Assembly (NCBI GenBank): GCA_964195005.1
Contig: CAXMOO010000077.1
Coordinates: 1 to 19,852, forward strand
Reading direction: 5' to 3'
From: JAUXLW01 sp964195005
GTDB lineage: Bacteria > Actinomycetota > Acidimicrobiia > Spongiisociales > SHLN01
Length of the DNA: 19,852 nucleotides
Below are positions 7,627-15,829 of the stretch, in pieces (within the stretch, counting starts at the first letter, position 1; every line of letters begins with the position of its first letter). The position numbers were made by a program, and so were the translations under genes. The notes below the pieces were generated by a model, which searched no databases, was not told the origin of the DNA, and saw nothing but the letters and a program-made list of their open reading frames with translations.

Positions 7627-10600
7627 GCCCGCTTCCTCACGATGGTGAGGTCACCGCTCAGGTAGGCCTGCATGGCCTGGTCCTCCTCGGCAGGGGATTT
7701 ACCGGTTGTGGAGCCCAGCCACGGCCCTACTCCTCCCAGGCCACCGTCTTCAGCCTTTGTGACTCTCACAAGGGTCTCTTTGGGGCAGGTATTGATGGCG
7801 TGGTTGTCGACGTCGAAGCCGAAAATGAAACCCATGGCTGCTGCCCGCTTGTGAAAGAGGGAGTCGGTCTGGTGCATCGGCGGTGCCCACCCCCGGGTAA
7901 TGCTCTGATGGCTGCCGTGTCGGAAGCTCGACTGGTATCCGGTGTCGGCCAGTGCTCGTCCGTCGGGGCGGGTCTTCTGGGCTCGAACGGTGCGGGGACT
8001 TGCCATGTAGAAGGCGTGCTTGATCATGGTCACGCCGGGCGGATATGCCGAGTTGTAGGTAACCCGTGCCATGAGACGGGCAACCTCGGCGAATTCGTCA
8101 GATTCCGAATAGCCGATGTAGGGGCGATCCGCCGGGTTGGCGTCCACCCATACGTAATCGCCGTTGGCGAGGTCGAGCGCTTTGGCGTCTTCCGGATTCA
8201 TATGGAAAATGGCATCGCCCACTCCCGGCAAGCGCGTGTCCTCCCGATAGGGGTCGCTGAAGTTTGAGTTCCAGATCCAGTGCCAGTCGGTGACTGCCCA
8301 GGACGAGTGGACCGAGTGGCGTGACTTGGGAGTGAGACAGAGGAACTTGAAGCCCTGGTCGAATAGAGGGTTCGTGGTGGTCTTGACTTCGCTCCACGGC
8401 ATCTTCAGGTTGCGGACCTGGCGCAGGTCGGCGTCGATCTCTCCGGGGGGGATGCCGTAGTCGTTGGGGCGGATGTAGGGGCTGGTGGAGACGATGACGT
8501 TCGGCAGGTAAGGCGTTGCCTCAACGGCTTCGCGATGGACGATGAGGTTTTCGCCGTATTCGATGGCCTCGGGGATATCCACGTAGGAATGCATACGCCC
8601 GGTGTCCGTGTAAAAGGGCAGGCTGTCCGCGATCTGTTCGAAGAAGGGGATGCGGGGGTACGTGCGATATAGCATCAGCGCCCCGCCCGGCTCTCCGTAC
8701 TTGCCATCCATGATGTCGGCGACCGTGTAGTCGGAAGTGGTGAAAGAAGCCGACAGCACCCGGTCGATGTAGACCTCGGGCCGGCCTTCCAATGCGAATT
8801 TGTAGTACTGCTCGAATCGCTCCTCACCGGTTCTCTGCGAAAGGGCACGGGCCACTCCGGCGAACACGGCAACGTCGTCGCGGCTGTCGAAGAGCGGGTC
8901 GATGCCCCCCTTCCAGATCTGCAGGAAGGGGTTGGAGGCCGAGCCGGTCATTTCCAGCGTCTCAAACTCGAGCCAGCTGTTGACGGGAAGCACGACGTCG
9001 GCGAATTCGGCCGACCCGGTCCACTCGATCTGCTGGTCGACGATGAGGTCGACCCTGGGGTTGACGTTCTTGACGAGCTCGTAGGCCCACTTGGCCTGAT
9101 TGATGAGGTTGGCGTTGTTGTACCACATCACTTTGGTGGGGCTTGAGAGGTGAGTGCGGCCGGTGAAGACTTTGCGTCCCTCGGCCGGCGTGTCGACTAT
9201 GAGGGGATGATCTCCGTTTCCCCAGTAGCTGGTCTCTTCGCCGTGAATGGTGTGGCGATTCGTCGCAAACGTGTATGGATCGTCGGGCGAGAGAAGCGGG
9301 TTGAACGGGTCCTCATTTACGTAACCCCCCACCCCCGGCCCGTGCCAGGGAGCAGCGTGGAATATGCCGCCTTTGTAGTTGCCGGCCCAGGTACTGACGC
9401 CCGCCCCCGGCCGGCCGATGTTGCCGGTGAGCATGGCAACCAGGTAGACCGCCCGGTTGTGGAGCGTGCCGTGGAAGTAGTGGTTGACGCCTTCTCCCAC
9501 GTGGAATGAGGCGGGCTTGATGGTGGCGACATCGTTAACGAATCTGGCGATCAGGTCGGGAGGTGCTCCGGTGATGTCGGCCACCGTTGCCAGGTCGTAG
9601 TCGGCCAGGTGCTCCTGGTACATGGCATACGCGGTGGCGACTTCGACCGCCGTACCGTCGACGAGGGTGATCGTGCTGCGGTGCTCTAACGCAGGGTCCA
9701 GCCCGCGCTCGGCCAGCTTCGATCCAACGTCCTCGCGGGTGATCGCCTGGAGGGACTGCGAGGAGTCGTCGAAGATGACACGGTCACCGAGAACGGCGTA
9801 TTGCTCGGCCGTCAACCCGTGCAATTGGAAGCTCGGACCGTTCGAATCAAGGGCGGGCTGGTAGTCGGGGAACACCTCGTCGGCCCGGAGCCGCTGAAGG
9901 GTGTCGAGCCGTATCAGGAGTGGCAGATCGGTGAACTGCTTGACGAATGGCTCATCGATGAGGTTTCGACGGATTAGCTCATGGGCCACGCCGAGGAAAA
10001 GCGCCGTGTCGGACAAGCCGGCCCTGACCGGGATCCAGTAGTCGGATTTACTGGCTTGCGGTCCGTATTCGGGGACGATTGAGACGATCGTGCCGTCCCG
10101 CTCCATCAGCTCGTGAAAGAAGTGGCTCTCCGGCATCTTGTTCTCAACGAGGTTCTTGCCCACCTGCACGTGCAGCTTGCTGTTTCGCAGATCGTTGAAG
10201 TCGACCTCGGCCGACTGCAGGCCGTGCACGAATGGAAAGCCTGGTGCCTGGTCGCCGCGCCAGGTGTATTCCGACCAATCCCGCGCTCCCTTGGCTTCGT
10301 CGGGGGAAACACCCCGGACTTGAGCGTCCAGCAGCGAGAGCATGTTGGCGAAGCGAAAGAGTCCGAATTTGCCGGCGACCCCGTGGACGGGCAGCGAGGA
10401 CCCGAACTTCATGACCCGGACCCCCGACTCCTCCCAATATTCGAGCATTTCCTCGGGGTAGCCGTCTGCTTCGATGAGGCGTCTGCGGCCCTCCTCCCCG
10501 CTGTAGGTCTCGGCGATTGCCTCCAGCCCGCGAGCGAGATAGTCGTCGACCTCGTCCCAGGAGAGGCGGACGAAAGTGTCCTCTCCCCGGTTGTCGAACC

Positions 10601-11087
10601 GGTAGGTGGTCCGCAGGGAGGGATCATCCGACAGGGACGGGAAGCCGTCGTCGGCCCACTCCTTCCATCCGGCCCGGACCATCGGATGCTTGAGCCGGTA
10701 CGGTCCGTACACCCGGCGATGCAGCGTGTATCCCTTCAGACAACCGCGCGGATTCCAGGCGGCGGTTGAGGTGTTCCCGAGGGGGTCTCCATATTTGGCA
10801 CCGTCGTAGTTCTGCTCGATCCGCACCACAACCCCGTTGCGAACGAAGGCCCGCAACCGGCACTGATGGGTGTCGTTAGGCGCGCATATGAACGTGAACG
10901 AATCGTCGTAGGCGTACTGATCCCGGTAGATCAGCTCCCAATCCCGGTTGGGATACTCGAGGAGGGGGTTCTGGATGCCCGGGGCCGCCTGGAGGAAGGG
11001 AAGCATGGCGCCCATCTGGGCCACATACAGGCCGGCGGCTGCGGATGCCGAAGTCTTCAAGAATGTCCGCCTGCTCAGATCTACCAC
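7623..11087 (-). CDS. Tat-exported molybdopterin catalytic (alpha) subunit, type II DMSO reductase family, NxrA/periplasmic NarG-like
   Basis: About 1154 residues from GTG 11087, close to the size I recall for NxrA. A Tat signal (SRRTFLK, arginines at 6 and 7, then a mild hydrophobic stretch) starts the protein. The N-terminal cluster site reads Cys68-x3-Asp72-x3-Cys76-x39-Cys116 in the context CAPNDTHQC ... NPRGC. Asp279 in WRGDQAPGFP is the likely Mo ligand by analogy to the NarG Asp. VGKNLVENKMPESHFF near 300-315 and KSDYWIPVRAGLSDTALFLG belong to the bis-MGD core. The C-terminal dinucleotide-binding domain begins near residue 910. Known family substrates are nitrate/nitrite, (per)chlorate, selenate, dimethylsulfide and hydrocarbons; the look of the sequence favours nitrite/nitrate. 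The frame stays open to TTG 11156 with a poor ribosome site; the GTG is chosen because it gives a short normal Tat n-region. Confidence 0.93.
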   Translation of the reverse strand: MVDLSRRTFLKTSASAAAGLYVAQMGAMLPFLQAAPGIQNPLLEYPNRDWELIYRDQYAYDDSFTFICAPNDTHQCRLRAFVRNGVVVRIEQNYDGAKYGDPLGNTSTAAWNPRGCLKGYTLHRRVYGPYRLKHPMVRAGWKEWADDGFPSLSDDPSLRTTYRFDNRGEDTFVRLSWDEVDDYLARGLEAIAETYSGEEGRRRLIEADGYPEEMLEYWEESGVRVMKFGSSLPVHGVAGKFGLFRFANMLSLLDAQVRGVSPDEAKGARDWSEYTWRGDQAPGFPFVHGLQSAEVDFNDLRNSKLHVQVGKNLVENKMPESHFFHELMERDGTIVSIVPEYGPQASKSDYWIPVRAGLSDTALFLGVAHELIRRNLIDEPFVKQFTDLPLLIRLDTLQRLRADEVFPDYQPALDSNGPSFQLHGLTAEQYAVLGDRVIFDDSSQSLQAITREDVGSKLAERGLDPALEHRSTITLVDGTAVEVATAYAMYQEHLADYDLATVADITGAPPDLIARFVNDVATIKPASFHVGEGVNHYFHGTLHNRAVYLVAMLTGNIGRPGAGVSTWAGNYKGGIFHAAPWHGPGVGGYVNEDPFNPLLSPDDPYTFATNRHTIHGEETSYWGNGDHPLIVDTPAEGRKVFTGRTHLSSPTKVMWYNNANLINQAKWAYELVKNVNPRVDLIVDQQIEWTGSAEFADVVLPVNSWLEFETLEMTGSASNPFLQIWKGGIDPLFDSRDDVAVFAGVARALSQRTGEERFEQYYKFALEGRPEVYIDRVLSASFTTSDYTVADIMDGKYGEPGGALMLYRTYPRIPFFEQIADSLPFYTDTGRMHSYVDIPEAIEYGENLIVHREAVEATPYLPNVIVSTSPYIRPNDYGIPPGEIDADLRQVRNLKMPWSEVKTTTNPLFDQGFKFLCLTPKSRHSVHSSWAVTDWHWIWNSNFSDPYREDTRLPGVGDAIFHMNPEDAKALDLANGDYVWVDANPADRPYIGYSESDEFAEVARLMARVTYNSAYPPGVTMIKHAFYMASPRTVRAQKTRPDGRALADTGYQSSFRHGSHQSITRGWAPPMHQTDSLFHKRAAAMGFIFGFDVDNHAINTCPKETLVRVTKAEDGGLGGVGPWLGSTTGKSPAEEDQAMQAYLSGDLTIVRKRA

Positions 11088-11197
11088 GACTGCACCATTC
11101 GACTCGACGCCGTACGAGCAGTTTCCGAGAACGACGACGTGGCGTTTAGGGCCCAATGGCCCTTTTGATTAGTCGACGGGTCGTGGATCATGGAACT

Positions 11198-11215
11198 CGG
11201 GAATTCGCGTTCCCG
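11198..11215. promoter_or_regulatory. Inverted repeat between the molybdoenzyme operon and the Rrf2 gene (candidate operator)
   Basis: A perfect repeat CGGGAA-N6-TTCCCG lies in the divergent spacer. It is nested inside a larger imperfect repeat (GTCGACGGG at 11172-11180 and CCCGTCGGTCGAC at 11212-11224). The position, 24 bp before the regulator start, fits an operator shared by both genes. Binding is inferred; no match to a published Rrf2/NsrR site is claimed. Confidence 0.45.
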
Positions 11216-11238
11216 TCGGTCGACGAAGCGGAGTCGCT

Positions 11239-11640
11239 TTGAGACTAGAGCTCATAAAGAAGACCGAGCTGGTCCTGCAGGCAGTCCTGTCGCTGGCGGA
11301 TAGCGCGAGCGACGAACCGACGAAGGGGGCGTTGCTAGCTTCCAAGCTCGGTACGACTGCCTCCTACATACCAGAGGTCATGCGTCCCCTCGTTGAAGCC
11401 GGCTGGGTGAAGTCCGCACCCGGTCCACATGGTGGCTACGTCCTGGTTGCCAACCCACAGTCCATCACACTGCTGATGCTCATCGAGGCGGCGGAGGGCC
11501 CAACCCGCGATGACCGGTGCGTGCTCCGGGGCACACCTTGTCCGGCCGAGGAGGTGTGCGCGATGCACGATGCCTGGTCAACAGCGCGGGAGGCTCTGCT
11601 CGCCGAACTGGACGAAACCCCATTGTCAGATATGAGATAG
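11239..11640 (+). CDS. Rrf2-family transcriptional regulator with a three-cysteine (probable Fe-S) sensor motif
   Basis: A 133-residue protein with the Rrf2 winged-helix layout: N-terminal helix, recognition region SKLGTTASYIPEVMRPLVEAG, and wing SAPGPHGGYVL. Cys94, Cys101 and Cys107 follow in RCVLRGTPCPAEEVC. IscR and NsrR hold their cluster with three cysteines in the same place but with x5/x5 spacing; here it is x6/x5. An Fe-S, NO or redox sensor is therefore likely. The start is TTG 11239 with GGAG five bases upstream; it gives the usual Rrf2 N-terminus. It is transcribed away from the molybdoenzyme operon across a short spacer, so it probably regulates that operon and itself. NsrR-like NO sensing would suit nitrite/nitrate chemistry, but this is inference. 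Confidence 0.9.
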   Translation: MRLELIKKTELVLQAVLSLADSASDEPTKGALLASKLGTTASYIPEVMRPLVEAGWVKSAPGPHGGYVLVANPQSITLLMLIEAAEGPTRDDRCVLRGTPCPAEEVCAMHDAWSTAREALLAELDETPLSDMR

Positions 11641-11723
11641 GCGCCTCGCCACGTTCTGGTCCTCGAAGCCATACAGATGGACATATGGCAGCGAGTAAGT
11701 TGATGGTTCAGGGAGGTAGCGGG

Positions 11724-13021
11724 ATGGGCAGGCGATTCAGGTGGATCCGGAACACGGATTTGGCCGATGCCTCGCTGTGGTTCTTGCCGGCGGTCGCTGT
11801 TTCGATCGCCCTGGTCGTGGGTTTAGTCCTCACTGAGATCGAGATCGAAAGCAGCTCGTTCCTGGGCAACTTCGTATTCCAGGGCGGTGCCAGCGAGGCC
11901 CGCCAGCTGCTAACTGTTATCGCCAGCATGATGATCACGGTCACCGGCCTCGTGTTCGTCCTGACGCTGATCGCCCTCCAGATCGCCGCATCGCAGTTCT
12001 CTCCGCGACTGTTGAGGACATTTCTCCGTGACCGCGGGACCCAGGTCGTGTTGAGCACGTTTGTTGCCACGTTTGCCTACAGCCTGGCCGGCTTGCATAC
12101 AGTGGGGCGGGTGAGCTCGGACGACATTTTGTGCCCCGACTTGCCATCTCCGGAGCTCTGGCACTGGCGTTCGCCAGCGTGGGCATGCTCGTCTATTACA
12201 TCCATCACATAACCGACTCGATTCGGATCGACACGATCATGAGGGTCGTCAAGAAGGGGACGTTGGCAACACTCGAGCGGCTCCATCCGACCAGGGACAA
12301 CGGCTCACCGGCAGAAGTCCATGACATCCCGCCCCAGACCCTGATCGTCGGTGCGAGAAGCTCCGGTTATGTTCAGGACTATCACGTCGAGCCGCTGGTT
12401 GAGCAGGCCCGAACGCGGCACGCTGTCGTGGCATTCATTCATCCGGTAGGGCACCACTTGGTGAGAGGGCGACCCCTCGCCCACGTGTGGCCGGCCCCGG
12501 AGAACGACGCCACTGCGCAAAGGAATTGGGACACCTGGGTGGACCAGGCAGTGTCGATCACCGACGAACGTTCCATCAAGCGCGACATGGCATTTGGCGT
12601 CCGCCAGCTGGTCGATATCGCCATCAAGGCGGTCGGCCCGTCGATAAACGACCCGTACACCTCAGTCCAGGCGATTCAGCACCTTTCGGTGATCCTCGTG
12701 GAAATCGCCGGTCGCACCCTGGACGCCGGAGTGGACACCGGCAGCAATGCCCAGGTGGTGATCCCGGTATCGAGCTTCGACAGCTACCTCCACCTGGTGT
12801 GCAGTCATATCCGACAAGAGGCAGCCAACCGTCCCCGGGTTATGGTCGCTCTGCTTCGACTGCTGGAAGATGTGATGGCCTCGACCACTAATTCCCGGCG
12901 ACAAACGGCAATCGTCGAAGAAGCCGAACTGGTAGTGGAGGAAGCTCGTCACCGGATCACCCAGGCCGCCGACCTCGAGGAGCTGCTGCGGGTAGCCGAT
13001 TCGCTGCGGAAACACTCCTGA
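11724..13021 (+). pseudogene. DUF2254 family membrane protein, interrupted by one frameshift
   Basis: Two reading frames together give one DUF2254 protein of about 430 residues. The first part starts at ATG 11724, seven bases after GGGAGG, and encodes three membrane helices (including a long one ending in ALQIAASQFSPRLLRTFLRDR). The second part, from about 12128, continues FVPRLAISGALALAFASVG and VYYIHHITDSIR, then the cytoplasmic domain with KRDMAFGVRQLVDIAIKA and SINDPYTSVQAI, which are characteristic of the family. The junction is at a run of four T (12127-12130): one more T would restore a continuous frame, giving DDI followed by FVPRL. The break is either a sequencing or assembly error in a homopolymer or a recent inactivating mutation. 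The function of DUF2254 proteins is not established. Confidence 0.85.
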
Positions 13022-13068
13022 CTACTGAGCTGCCGGGGGTGGCGCCAGTCGTTTTCGTAACCGGCCCT

Positions 13069-13899
13069 TCAGAAAAAGCCGATCAACGCAACGCCCAAGG
13101 CAGCCAGGCCCAGCCCGACCTGCTGAAGCCGGCTCATCCTCTCCTTGAGCACCACCCGTGCCAACAACACTGTTGTTGCGGGATAGAGAGATGCGATCAC
13201 TGCCACGAGCGACAAGAGGCCCCTCCTCTCGGCGGCAAGAAACAGAAGGTTGGCGACGGCGTCGCCGGTACCGCTGGCCACAACCAGGCGAGCCACACCG
13301 GGAGCCGGCCGTACCGCAATACCCCGCACCACCACAACCCCGAGCAACAGTGATATCGATGCAGCACGCGAGAAAGCGACCAACCACAACTCGGCGGAAG
13401 AGGCGTTGGAAATAAGCACGAAGAAGATCCCGAAGCCAGCTCCGGCTCCCACGGCCTCCGGCATACCAGCCCGGGTCCGAAACTCGGCCAAGCTCGATGC
13501 CCCGCTAACAAGAACGACGGCGCCGAGGGCAATCACGACGCCGATGCCCGCCAGCCACGATGGGCGCTCACCGGTAGCCAAACCCCAGGCCAAGGGGACC
13601 AGGGCGCCGACTAACCCGGTGATAGGCGCCACGACACTTATGGTCCCGATGGAGAACCCGCGATAGAGCAAGACGAGCCCTATCACTCCGGCGATTCCCG
13701 CTCCACCCGCCCACCAGATATCGACAGAATGGAGATCCCCGCCGAACACAAACAGCAGCGCAATGAGGAGAAACAGACCAACCGTTTGAGACAACAACAC
13801 AACCGTCACGGTCGACGGCGACCGCCGACTCGCCAGGCCGCCCAAGAAATCGGCGGCACCAAAAGTGGCGGCTGACATCAAGGCAAGAAGGGCACTCAC
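13069..13899 (-). CDS. EamA/DMT-superfamily transporter
   Basis: A 276-residue protein with about ten membrane helices forming two EamA-like halves. The first half ends near APITGLVGALVPLAWGLATGERPSW and the second carries the matching SLYPATTVLLARVVLKERMS segment; this paired pattern before helices 5 and 10 is typical of drug/metabolite exporters. The start is taken as GTG 13899; the ribosome site is weak and an ATG lies seven codons downstream. It follows the acyltransferase gene by 12 bp on the same strand, so the two are probably cotranscribed. It converges on the DUF2254 gene with 47 bp between. Substrate unknown. Confidence 0.88.
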   Translation of the reverse strand: MSALLALMSAATFGAADFLGGLASRRSPSTVTVVLLSQTVGLFLLIALLFVFGGDLHSVDIWWAGGAGIAGVIGLVLLYRGFSIGTISVVAPITGLVGALVPLAWGLATGERPSWLAGIGVVIALGAVVLVSGASSLAEFRTRAGMPEAVGAGAGFGIFFVLISNASSAELWLVAFSRAASISLLLGVVVVRGIAVRPAPGVARLVVASGTGDAVANLLFLAAERRGLLSLVAVIASLYPATTVLLARVVLKERMSRLQQVGLGLAALGVALIGFF

Positions 13900-13911
13900 G
13901 GTCCAAAGACC

Positions 13912-14763
13912 CTAACCCGCTCGTTGCTCCCGGTGACGGGCCACAACGGCCGCCAAATCGGGGAAGCTGGGATCTATCTCGTAGGAATATTCGTCCCAGA
14001 ATCCGTCCACCCCGGGGCGAAAGCGTCTGGCCGGCGCCATGCCGGGCCCCAGGGCAATCCGCTTCATCTCCGATTCCACATCGGCAGCGCGGGCGACCGC
14101 CTCACCGGGCGGGATCGGCGGGAGGACCTTCATGCTCATCTGCTGGCTGAACCGCACCAGCGGCGAATAGGGGTATTCCCACACCAGGTGACTACCCGTC
14201 AAGACCACGGGGAGGATCCAGGCTTCGAGTTTCTCCGCCACGTCAAAAGCTCCGGCCCAAAACGCCACCTCGATCCCCAGGATCGATCCCTGGGGAAAAA
14301 TCACCAGGCTCTCCCCCGATTCCAGCGCGGCCCGGCCGGCAGTTAGTAGCCGGCGATAGCTCGTCCGTACCGCTCCGGCTTCGATCAAGATCTGGCCGGT
14401 GTTTCGCAGATACCGCCCCAGAGTCGGCCACTCGAACAACTCGTCCCTGGCCACAAAACGGAGATCCAGGCCAAGCTCCATCAACGCCAGGGCGTCCGCG
14501 AAGCCCTCGTGAAGGGGCAGCACCACATAACGCCGCTCCGGCAGCACGTGGTCCAGGCCGCTCACCGAGATGTCGAGCCGCAGGAACCGCCTTACACGGT
14601 CACACCACCGGCGTTCCAAACGATGCAACTTGGCAGAATCGTCGGATGCTCCCGAGATACGCCGCGCCCAGGGCCCCAGGTACCAGGCGGCGCCGCCCGC
14701 CAGCCGAACACCTCGACGCCAATCCTCCGCAGTCAGCCTGCCTCCCGGTAACACAAAAGCCAT
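13912..14763 (-). CDS. PlsC-like lysophospholipid / 1-acylglycerol-3-phosphate acyltransferase
   Basis: A 283-residue protein with the glycerolipid acyltransferase signature: HEGFAD (His85 and Asp90 of the HxxxxD catalytic motif) and FPQGS at 156-160, the counterpart of the usual FPEGT block. The Glu to Gln change in that second block is a mild departure and could alter acceptor choice. VARDELFEWPTLGRYL between them matches the substrate-binding block of PlsC proteins. It would acylate a lysophospholipid or related acceptor at the inner membrane face. The start is ATG 14763, divergent from the FAD-binding gene across about 80 bp and upstream of the EamA gene in a two-gene unit. Confidence 0.87.
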   Translation of the reverse strand: MAFVLPGGRLTAEDWRRGVRLAGGAAWYLGPWARRISGASDDSAKLHRLERRWCDRVRRFLRLDISVSGLDHVLPERRYVVLPLHEGFADALALMELGLDLRFVARDELFEWPTLGRYLRNTGQILIEAGAVRTSYRRLLTAGRAALESGESLVIFPQGSILGIEVAFWAGAFDVAEKLEAWILPVVLTGSHLVWEYPYSPLVRFSQQMSMKVLPPIPPGEAVARAADVESEMKRIALGPGMAPARRFRPGVDGFWDEYSYEIDPSFPDLAAVVARHREQRAG

Positions 14764-14832
14764 TCCGCCAGTATGGACGACTCGCCAGCAGGCCTCACTG
14801 ATACCCGCATCGGCTCGTTAGCCTCGAGACCC

Positions 14833-14838
14833 AGGAGG
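14833..14838 (+). promoter_or_regulatory. Ribosome binding site indicating a CTG start codon
   Basis: A perfect AGGAGG lies five bases before CTG 14844. No ATG, GTG or TTG occurs in this frame between the upstream in-frame TGA (14799) and GTG 14862, and the GTG is far from the site. Confidence 0.6.
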
Positions 14839-14843
14839 TTCCG

Positions 14844-15392
14844 CTGGCACACATTGCAATCGTGGGGGACGGTCCGGGCGGTCTGAGTGCAGCACTGTTT
14901 CTTGCTAAAGCAGGTGAAACCGTCACCGTGTTCGGAACAGATGAGACCGCGCTGCACTACGCCTATCTGTATAACTACCTGGGAGTCGCCGCGATATCGG
15001 GAAGCGATTTCCAACGGGTGGCTCGCGATCAGGTGACGTCTTTCGGCGCCGAAATACATGCGGGAAGGGTTGCCACCATCAGCCCCGCAGATGAGCAATT
15101 TCGGCTGGCCACCGAGGACGGGATCGAAGTGACGGCCGACTACTTGATCCTCACCGAGGGCAAGAATCCGGCTCTGGCCGAAAGCCTGGGCCTGGAAAAA
15201 ACGGAGGACGGCATCGCGGTTGATCGTGAATATCGCTCCTCGCTCGACCGGGTTTACGTGGTGGGGCGCAGTGCTCGACCCAGGCGAAGCCAGGCCATCA
15301 TCTCGGCAGGCGCCGGCGCCACTGCGGCAGTAGACATCCTGTCGCGAGAGTCAGGCAAGGACTATCAGGACTGGGACTCCCCTCCCGACTGA
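14844..15392 (+). CDS. Short FAD-binding, thioredoxin reductase-like oxidoreductase
   Basis: About 182 residues beginning AHIAIVGDGPGGLSAALFLA, a Rossmann FAD-binding motif (GDGPGG), and ending with a VYVVGRSARPRRSQAIISAGAG segment that corresponds to the C-terminal FAD site of thioredoxin reductases. The central NADPH domain and the CxxC pair of TrxB are absent, so the protein is a one-domain flavoprotein and not a classical thioredoxin reductase. Its electron donor and acceptor are unknown. The start is taken as CTG 14844 because GTG 14862 would cut the first beta strand of the FAD fold, whereas AGGAGG sits five bases before the CTG. The 3' end overlaps the convergent gene by 28 bp. Confidence 0.82.
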   Translation: MAHIAIVGDGPGGLSAALFLAKAGETVTVFGTDETALHYAYLYNYLGVAAISGSDFQRVARDQVTSFGAEIHAGRVATISPADEQFRLATEDGIEVTADYLILTEGKNPALAESLGLEKTEDGIAVDREYRSSLDRVYVVGRSARPRRSQAIISAGAGATAAVDILSRESGKDYQDWDSPPD

Positions 15393-15757
15393 GAGCCGGC
15401 TAGGAAGCCCACTTCCACGAGGGGACTACCGGCAACCCATTCATCGATATGGCCGCTGCGACCGAAATGGGGAAGGAGAAGCTCGAACACGGATCGCTTC
15501 TCTCCACGTTTGGTGATAAGTCGGGCCGTGGCCGCCAGGTCGGCCTGGGCTGAATCCTTGAGATGGAAGGTGAACTGCGGATTAGCAGCCAGGTTGGCAT
15601 ACCACGCCCGCCGGCCCGGCATGCCGGTTATGAAGATGCGGCCGCCGATGTTGTGGAACCAGATCTCGATGCGACGGTCCAGGCCCGTTTGCCGTCCAAT
15701 GGTGGTGATGTCGATCACCCGATCGGTCTCCAGAGCCTTTTTGGCTTCCTCGTTCAC
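15365..15757 (-). CDS. Nitroreductase/quinone reductase family (DUF385-like, split-barrel) protein
   Basis: A 130-residue protein with the sequence pattern of the deazaflavin/flavin split-barrel family: DITTIGRQTGLDRRIEIWFHNIGGRIFITG (positions about 14-43), then WYANLAANPQFTFHL. Relatives bind F420 or FMN and reduce quinones, nitro compounds or related substrates; F420 use is common in Actinobacteria, but the cofactor is not proven here. The frame is open far upstream (to 16084), but similarity begins at GTG 15757, which has GGGGAGG just before it, so the longer form is rejected. The end overlaps the FAD-binding gene on the other strand by 28 bp. Confidence 0.86.
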   Translation of the reverse strand: MNEEAKKALETDRVIDITTIGRQTGLDRRIEIWFHNIGGRIFITGMPGRRAWYANLAANPQFTFHLKDSAQADLAATARLITKRGEKRSVFELLLPHFGRSGHIDEWVAGSPLVEVGFLAGSQSGGESQS

Positions 15758-15817
15758 ATCGTCCTCCCCGTCAATTTGACAACGCTCGATCTCCGGGACT
15801 TCATTCCCTTCCGGTCG

Positions 15818-15823
15818 TAACCT
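15818..15823 (+). promoter_or_regulatory. Possible -10 element for a leaderless DUF488 transcript
   Basis: TAACCT fits the TANNNT -10 form and is six bases before ATG 15830, the spacing expected if transcription starts at the A of the start codon. No Shine-Dalgarno sequence precedes this ATG. No good -35 lies at the right distance. Confidence 0.3.
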
Positions 15824-15829
15824 GGGTTT

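Noticed and set aside
3348..11156. Reading the operon as a chlorate or perchlorate reductase
   Set aside because: No chlorite dismutase gene or c-type cytochrome partner is present in the window, and the beta subunit resembles NXR more closely; not excluded, but not supported.
12120..12135. Programmed -1 frameshift in the DUF2254 gene
   Set aside because: The codons at the junction (GAC ATT TTG) do not form a canonical X-XXY-YYZ slippery heptamer and no clear downstream hairpin was seen; a homopolymer error or mutation is simpler.
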